A stretch of DNA of 64,000 nucleotides. Source: Dysgonomonas sp. BGC7. Lineage in GTDB: Bacteria; Bacteroidota; Bacteroidia; Bacteroidales; Dysgonomonadaceae. The DNA is taken from assembly GCF_001261735.1 (NCBI RefSeq), contig NZ_CVRP01000019.1, positions 124,001 through 188,000 on the forward strand, given 5' to 3'. The notes under the pieces were generated by a model. The model had not been told where the DNA came from. It ran no database searches and worked only from the letters and a program-made list of their open reading frames with translations. Shown here in pieces: positions 63,505 to 64,000 of this stretch. Both the position numbers and the translations under genes were made by a program. Every line of letters begins with the position of its first letter. Positions within the stretch are counted from its first letter, which is position 1.

Positions 63505-64000
63505 TTAATTTCTAGCAAGTTTCAGTATCCTCAATGCTCCTCTTATTACGAAAAGAAATACAATACTACCTATAATAAGGTCAGGTACTTGATTATCTAA
63601 CAACCATACCAATAATCCAGCAATAACAACACCAATATTTGTAATTACATCATTAGACGAACAGATAACACTTGCTTGAATATGGGCATCCTTACTTTTT
63701 GTTCGTTGGAGCAAAAACAGGCATATAACATTGGCTACCAAGGCAAGTATAGATATACCTATCATCGTTTGAAAGACAGGCATTTCCTCCGCACCTGTAA
63801 AGCGTCTGATTACTTCAATAAAACCAATTGCAGCCAGTAATATCTGAAAATATCCACAGATCAGAGCAACACGTTTCTTTCTGCTAATTGCTGTGCCCAC
63901 AGCTAACAGACTCAGTCCATAGACAAAGGAATCAGCAAGCATATCAAGGCTATCGGCAACTAATCCCATTGATTTAGAGATAATACCCGTTGACATTTCA
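63505..64000 (-). CDS. Cation diffusion facilitator family transporter (partial, N-terminus outside window)
   Basis: The visible 165 residues have four to five hydrophobic helices in the order of a CDF transporter: GLVADSLDMLADSFVYGLSL (helix 2 with the D-x-x-x-D metal site), VALICGYFQILLAAIGFIEV, GISILALVANVICLFLLQRT, and SVICSSNDVITNIGVVIAGL (helix 5, with Asp for metal). The frame is open to the right edge (the codon before the first Met is Glu), so the N-terminus is cut. It exports divalent cations such as Zn or Co from the cytoplasm. It could be cargo or chromosomal. Confidence 0.87.
   Translation of the reverse strand, partial: EMSTGIISKSMGLVADSLDMLADSFVYGLSLLAVGTAISRKKRVALICGYFQILLAAIGFIEVIRRFTGAEEMPVFQTMIGISILALVANVICLFLLQRTKSKDAHIQASVICSSNDVITNIGVVIAGLLVWLLDNQVPDLIIGSIVFLFVIRGALRILKLARN

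Noticed and set aside
1-64000. CRISPR array
   Set aside because: No regularly spaced repeat series with unique spacers was seen; the repeats found are att-like, iteron-like or hairpins. No cas-type gene is present.

Overview
The window comes from a member of the Bacteroidota, most likely the order Bacteroidales. It has a SusC/SusD pair beside a hybrid two-component regulator, lipoproteins with acidic residues just after the lipobox cysteine, promoter -7 boxes of the form TAnnTTTG, IntDOT-like tyrosine recombinases, and conjugation-linked PcfK/PcfJ-type genes. The genus cannot be fixed from the sequence alone. The chromosome here is a chain of mobile or island-like blocks, with a glycan-use locus at the left edge and a cation-efflux gene at the right edge.

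Layout. (1) 1-8.7 kb, minus strand: the end of a polysaccharide utilisation locus, with a SusD-like lipoprotein (cut by the left edge), a SusC-like TonB-dependent receptor and a hybrid sensor/AraC regulator. (2) 8.7-10.8 kb: mostly non-coding, with imperfect repeats and a decayed IS21-type transposase fragment. (3) 10.8-24.2 kb, plus strand: a GTG-started AraC regulator, then a ten-gene operon with two TonB-dependent receptors, a methyltransferase, seven lipoproteins and a cupin, closed by a strong terminator. About 170 bp of similar sequence lies on both sides of this block, so it may be an old island. (4) 24.6-28.3 kb: a decayed excisionase-like gene pair, one intact recombinase and one recombinase lacking its catalytic C-terminus. 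(5) 28.5-43.26 kb: a well-bounded integrative mobilizable element. Both ends carry a 19-bp copy of a tRNA 3' end and a tandem GCACGACA motif. Inside are an integrase, a YhcG-type nuclease, a DUF2971 protein, a four-gene envelope cargo operon, a MobV-like relaxase with a palindrome-rich oriT candidate, primase-like and VapE-like replication genes with iteron-like repeats between them, and a TIR gene coupled to a nucleoside-deoxyribosyltransferase-like gene. (6) 44.1-52.0 kb, AT-rich: two HEPN-like genes and a complete Wadjet (JetABCD) anti-plasmid system. (7) 52.1-63.3 kb: a recombinase remnant, two tandem recombinases with a RhuM-like partner, an HxlR regulator divergent from a short UvrA-like ABC protein, an intact pair of excisionase-like genes, and the start of a conjugative-element module. 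(8) 63.5 kb to the end: a cation diffusion facilitator cut by the right edge.

The glycan locus imports and senses an oligosaccharide. The AraC operon probably makes a surface uptake machine for an iron compound or haem. Blocks 5 and 6 together form a defence island: the TIR/deoxyribosyltransferase pair, the HEPN-like genes, Wadjet and possibly the YhcG nuclease. The least described items are the TIR plus deoxyribosyltransferase-like pair, the envelope cargo operon with the folded element beside it, the iterons, and the conserved core motif found beside several recombinase modules.
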